Source: Heligmosomoides polygyrus polygyrus
Lineage: Eukaryota; Nematoda; Chromadorea; Rhabditida; Heligmosomidae
Length of the DNA stretch: 64,000 bases
Direction of reading: 5' to 3'
Assembly (NCBI GenBank): GCA_947396885.1
Contig: OX377202.1
Coordinates: forward strand, 83,370,408-83,434,407
Below the pieces are notes generated by a model, which saw nothing but the letters and a program-made list of their open reading frames with translations, was not told the DNA's origin and made no database searches. Both the position numbers and the translations under genes were made by a program. Of the stretch, positions 25,501-31,500 are shown in pieces; position 1 is the first letter of the stretch, and the number at the start of each line of letters is the position of its first letter.

Positions 25501-28500
25501 CCGGCACGAGACTCTGCGCTAGTACACGTCGCCATCACATCAACATTTCAAATCAGTTTCATTAAGCCTCAAGTGGCTAGTATCGAGGTTGTAAGCTGTC
25601 ATAACGATGTTTTGTTGCGATCAAAACATTTCGCGCCAGGCGGAACTCGAACCCGCACCTCCCTCTAACCGGGCGGGAACGGTGGTATAATGGTGTCGAG
25701 CATTCCCGCTCGGTTAGAGGGAGGTGCGGGTTCAAGCCCCGCCTGGCGCTAGAAGTTTTGATCGCAACAAAGCATCGTTATGACATATCAACATTATTCA
25801 ACACATCGGAAGACGTATGCTTCTTTGCTTTCTTATAAATACTGTAAGCTACGACGCCTTGCTGTAACTAGGCAAACTTATATGACTGACAATACACTTT
25901 TTAGAAAAACGTTTTGCTCTGTGATCAAGTATAAAGGATAAAGCGCGGCATTGGTTAATCCCTTTGCGGGTGCGCCATACATTCTACTTTTACGGGATAG
26001 AGTGGAGGAAATTTGAATGTGCATTTGTTGTGCACAATGCAGTTGCAGTGTATAGCAGGATGAGATAGTGCTTTATGCTTCACAGAGAAGTGCAGCGCCA
26101 ATTCACCGACCCCGGAGGGATGGAAGGCTTGGTTGCCTTGGGAAAGAGAACAACGGCAACATATTGAGCAAAGGCATACTTGCCCATCAAAAAAAAAACA
26201 CTCATGAAGATGAAATTATGTGGTTAGAGACTAACCGAGAATGCAATTTCCTTTAGGGATATCGAGGAAAACAAATATGTAATGACGCGACACTAATTAT
26301 CTTGCATTTGTAATACACATTAGGGGTTGAGACGGGAAATCCAAGTTCCGAGTTCCAGTTGTAAAAAATGAGTCCATGTTTTTTCTGTTTCTATGTAAAA
26401 CTTCTATGTTTCAGAGGTAACGTTCGACCAACACCAGGAAGTGCGAATCAGAAGAAAAAATAATCGTTGAACCAAGCATATAATTGATTCATTGTGTTTC
26501 CACAACTCATCGATGATTAATCAACACTTACAAAGTGAAGCAATTATCTTACAAATCGCTATAAAATTGACTTCTAACGTTCTGTGTTAAAACTGCTTGT
26601 TGTTTTTCATTTCGAATAATTGGTTACGTGTACGTTGAACACCAGGGCCGGAATCATCAACGACTTACAGCAATTTGACGGAGAAGTACGGCCAAAATTC
26701 CTGATAGCGCGGTTTATCAACAAGCGATGTGGTGAAGTGTTTGCTGTAAGTCGTTGATGAATCCGGCCCCAGACGTGGACACCATCTGTGGAAATATCGA
26801 AACACACTTCTGCTCAAATGACCTGTACGAAAATGATTTCCATTCTAATTTGAACACTCCAATTCGAATATACGAAGAATTATGTTTTTCGAATATACTT
26901 GAATTCGAATATTCAAAAAATCACGTTTCTCGAAATCAAATATTCATAAAATCGCGTTTTTCTAATGTATTCAAATTCGAGTACTCGAAGAATATAAGTA
27001 TTCGAAACCACTCTAAATTTTTAGCGGGAGCGTGAGTATAGTATGAAGCTATGAGTGAAGACATGGGCATTAGTTTGAGTAAAAACGAGTTCTTTTGGCA
27101 ACCCTTTGATACGAAATCTCTGATTCTACATATATGTATCTGGTGAGCGACCAGCCCAGTTTGATGAGTCACTAAATATGTGTGAGTCTGAGAATCAAGC
27201 AAAAGGCATCAAATGCTTCTCGACAATGACGAAAAAGATGTTGCCAAAACTCGTGCTCACTTTTACCCTTTCATTGTCTCGATGTTTTGATAACCTCTTG
27301 TAGGAAAGCTTTCCGCAGCTTTACGCTAGTTAGGAGTATAGAAGAATTCACCTAATAATGAAGGATAAAGGTCGGCCCAGGTCAGTCCCATTGCGGAATG
27401 CACCACGCATCTTACTTCCACGGAATACCGTGGACTCAGCTTAGGCACCTATCTGGTCGGTACAATGAACTGTGGTGTCTAGCCGATGAATAAAAAGGTG
27501 TTTTCAAAATTGAGCAACCTCGAATAGGTGGAGGGCTTAAACCGCCTGGGCGAGAAATTTGAACCAAGGACCTTGAGTCAGAGTGCAGGCGATAGCTGGC
27601 AGCCCACTTACCTGCACTACATGAAGATAGAATTTATGGTACTATTTGCCCCAGTGCTCAGCCGTGTTGATTTTGCTCATAAGGAACACACCTTATAAAC
27701 TTGATCTCTAGGAGGGCTAAGCCCAAACATGTGGTTTTCACGACGTATGTCCCATGTTTCCAACTGCTCCGCCTTCAGCCTGATTTTGATGGGGCGGCTC
27801 ACAAGGAGAGCCTCCAAAGTGGCGGTGAGCTTTTGCGATGCAATTTTTATAGGATGTAGAGTCCCGTGTGGAGAATCCAAAACCATAGTTACCTTTTTCG
27901 GAATGCTCTTCTCTGGTTGAAAAAAGCGTGTGGACGCGTGGGCACGAAGTTCATGACGCCCTACTACCATCCTGCTGAATGTGTTCGGTTGGAGTAGTGG
28001 TAGTGTTGTAGCTTCACAGGAGCAAGGTCGTGGGTTCGATTGCCCCTTGTACTAGCGTTCTTGCATTTTGCGAGTTATCGTTGGTGGACTCTCTATCCCC
28101 ATTTCCAACACATTTTTGAACAAAAACATGGCAACAACAACAACAAACAAAGCTCACCGCCACTTTGGAGGCTCTCCTTGTCAGGCAAATTTGCGTTTGT
28201 AACCGTCAACTAACTGGTTTTAAACCCGTTGGTTAGTAACCGAACATGAAAGGGTTTGAAACCGTCCATGAAAGCGTTTGGAACCGAGCACGAAGGGAGG
28301 CCACGCCCCCCACAGCACGTGTTGCTATTGCGCAGCGAGGGGCGTGGTCGCCCTTTCGGGCTCGGTTCCAAACGCTTTCATGAACGGTTTCAAACCCTTT
28401 AATGGCCAGTTACTAACCAACGGGTTTCAAACCATTTGGTTGACGGTTACTAGCCAAAATTGTCCTGAGGAGGCACTATAGTTTGACTATCCTGATGTTT

Positions 28501-31500
28501 GATTATTCGGTATCATTGAGGTTAAAGAGGTTCCAAAGTTCCGAATTTCGTCGTTCCTGAATCAAATAGGTAATCACGCCATACTTTCTTCATTAGCGCC
28601 CAGGGAACCACGACCTAAGCAGCAGTATTCAAAAGAGCACCGATACATCCAGCAACACCTCATCCGGCTTTCGTCGAGACGGTCCTGAAAGAAAAGCATG
28701 ACAATCTCCGTGTCACCCGAGCAAGCAGGATCCATTGGACCACAGTGGCACACGACTGTTCGAATGCAAGCGTTGCTGGCACCCTCGAGAAGGTTGACGG
28801 TGCGATCGCTAATACTGATAGTAAGGTCAAATACGTCAACAACACGTCATCAACACGCACTTGGCCATGAACATCGATTCGTACGAGTCTCTGACAACCC
28901 GAATCGGACGTCTGCGACTGAAGCGGAGAAGTTCTATAAGGAAGATCACACCTTCTACAAGGTGATCGTCGGTGACTGCAACGCCAAGATCGGATCACGA
29001 AGGTCGCCGGAAGGACTTCACATCGGAACCCACGGTTTGGAGTGGAACGAGCAAGGTGAAAGGCTGTCTGAGTTTATCATGTCGACCAAGACCATCCATG
29101 GAAACTCGCAGTTGCAGAAGCCTCCCTCCCTACGATGGACCTGGGAATATCCCGGTGGCCAGTTCCACAACGAGATCGACCACATCATCTTCAATCGCAA
29201 GTATTGCCTGACCGATGTCTCCGTTGTCCCCAAGTTCTACACGGGATCGGACCATCGCCTAGTTCGCGCGAGGTTTCGCTTTTCTCGTCAAGGAGAGAAG
29301 GCCGCGAAGTTCAAGAAGAGGAATCCCAGAACGACCATCAACTGGGACCTCTACACCTCTCTTGTCGGCCTTTGGGAAGATGCCGTCATGGACAACGTCG
29401 ACGAGGAATACGACCGCTTCGTGCACCATCTCCACGATAGTGCTAAGGGAGCCGAGAGCTTGAAGATCACCAAGAGACGCCTGTCTCCGGAAACTCGAGC
29501 TGTTACGCCAACGTGGAGCAGCACGAGCGTCAGGCAACTGCCAACTGACGTCCGAGCTTGCGAAGCTATGCAGAGCGGCGATAAAGGAAGATCTTAAGGA
29601 GGGAAGGGCGGAAGTGTTGGCTAAAGCAGCAGAGGCGGGTTGAGCATTCGCAATGCCCGCCGAAACTTCGCCAACTTTAAGATCAAGATGACCGCACTCC
29701 GACGTCCTGACGGAACCGTCACCTCTTCCAGAAGGACCATGGAGAAGGTCATCCACGACTCCTTCTCCGATCTCTTCGATAGCCACGTCCACCTACCCCC
29801 ATGCCATCTTTCGTAGGATGGATACGTCGTTCCCTCTGTTCTCCCTTCCGAGATCCGACACGCCATCTCGTCGGTGAAGAAACGTACAGCACCCGGTCCC
29901 GACAGGATCAGACCCGAACACCTGAAGAATCTCCCGCCAACGCTCATCAACACCCTGGCGCGGCTCTTCACGCGCTACCTGTCGGAGTGCAAGTTTCCAT
30001 CTCAGTGGAAGACCAGCAGGACCGTCTTGCTGTACAAGAAGGGAGACGTGCACGACATTGGCAACTATCGCCCGATCTGCCTGCTGTCCGTAGTCTACAA
30101 GCTGTTCATTCGAGTCATCCTGAATAGGATCAGCAGGAAGGACAGCCATGGGAGGAAGCAGGATTTCGGAGAGAATTGAGCACGATCGACCACATACACA
30201 CCATTACGAAGCTCATCGAAGTGTCGCAAGGGTATAAGCTGCCGCTGTACCTTACGTTCATCGACCTGAAGAAGACATTCGACTCCGTCGAGACTGAAGC
30301 GGTCCTCGAAGCCCTGCTCACTCAGGGCGTTCATCGTTAGTACATCAGAGTCCTTCGAGAGCTGTACAGTGGATTCACGACCAAGATCTCTCCATTCTAC
30401 AACGACGTCGTCATCGACGTAAGGAGAGGGGTTCGGCAAGGGGATACCATATTCCCGAAGCTCTTCAGCGCCACCCTCGAAAACGTCATACGCGAACTAG
30501 AATGGGAAGACATGGGAGTGAAGGTTGACGGCCAGCAGCTGCACCATCTTCGTTTTGCTGACGACATCGTGCTCATAACACCAAGCATCAGCCAGGCGGA
30601 ACGAATGCTGGCCGACTTCGATCGTGTAGTGGGAACGTTGGACTGCAGCTGAATCTTACGAAGACGATGTTCATGAGGAACGGACAAGTTTCTGATGCCC
30701 CATTCTCGCTCAACGGAACGAACATCCCCGAATGCTCCAGCTACGTGTATCTGGGTCGCGAAGTCAATATGGCCAACGACCTAGCGCCGGAGCTGAGCAG
30801 GAGGAAACGAGCGGCTTGGAGAGCTTTCAAGAGCGTCGAAGAAGTCGCGAAGAAGACGAAGAACGTCCGACTCCGTGCCCACCTATTCGACCCTACCGTT
30901 CTTCCTGCCCTAACATACGCCTAGAGACCTGGGCTATACGAAAGCAGGATGAACACGCGATCAGCGTCGCGCAGCGTGGAATCGAGAGGACGATGCTCGG
31001 AGTGACAAGAATCACGCAAGTGAGAGAAGGCCTCCGGAGTTTCGAGCTTCGCCGACGCTCGAAGATCAGAGACGCTGTCGCGTGGGCCAAGTTGTCGAAA
31101 ATTAGGTGGGCCGGCCACGTAATGCGCCGGCCACGTAATGCGCTTCGCAGACACCCGCTGGACGAGAGCCATCACCGACTGGATTCCGCGGGATGTCAAA
31201 AGAACACCAGGGCGCCCACCAACGTGTTGGTCGGATTCTTCGTGAAAGCCCTGAACGACCGATATGACGCTCTTCGTGTCCCTCGAGCGAGGAGGATCCA
31301 TTCGACCACTCTGGCACGCGACTGGGTCGAATGGAGACGCTGCTGGCGCCCGCTCGAGCAAGTCGATGATCAACGGGACGACAGGTGATACAGGTGAAGG
31401 TCAAATACGCTATTTCAAGTCCTTACGCACAGCCTGGACATGAAGGAAGCTCCGACGCCTTAAATTATTCTGAAGAGGATTGGTCAGAAGACCAGGGTAT

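Noticed and set aside
28698..29597. 299-codon frame as a host gene
   Set aside because: It is the endonuclease domain of the RTE/BovB-like LINE, in frame with the reverse transcriptase further on.
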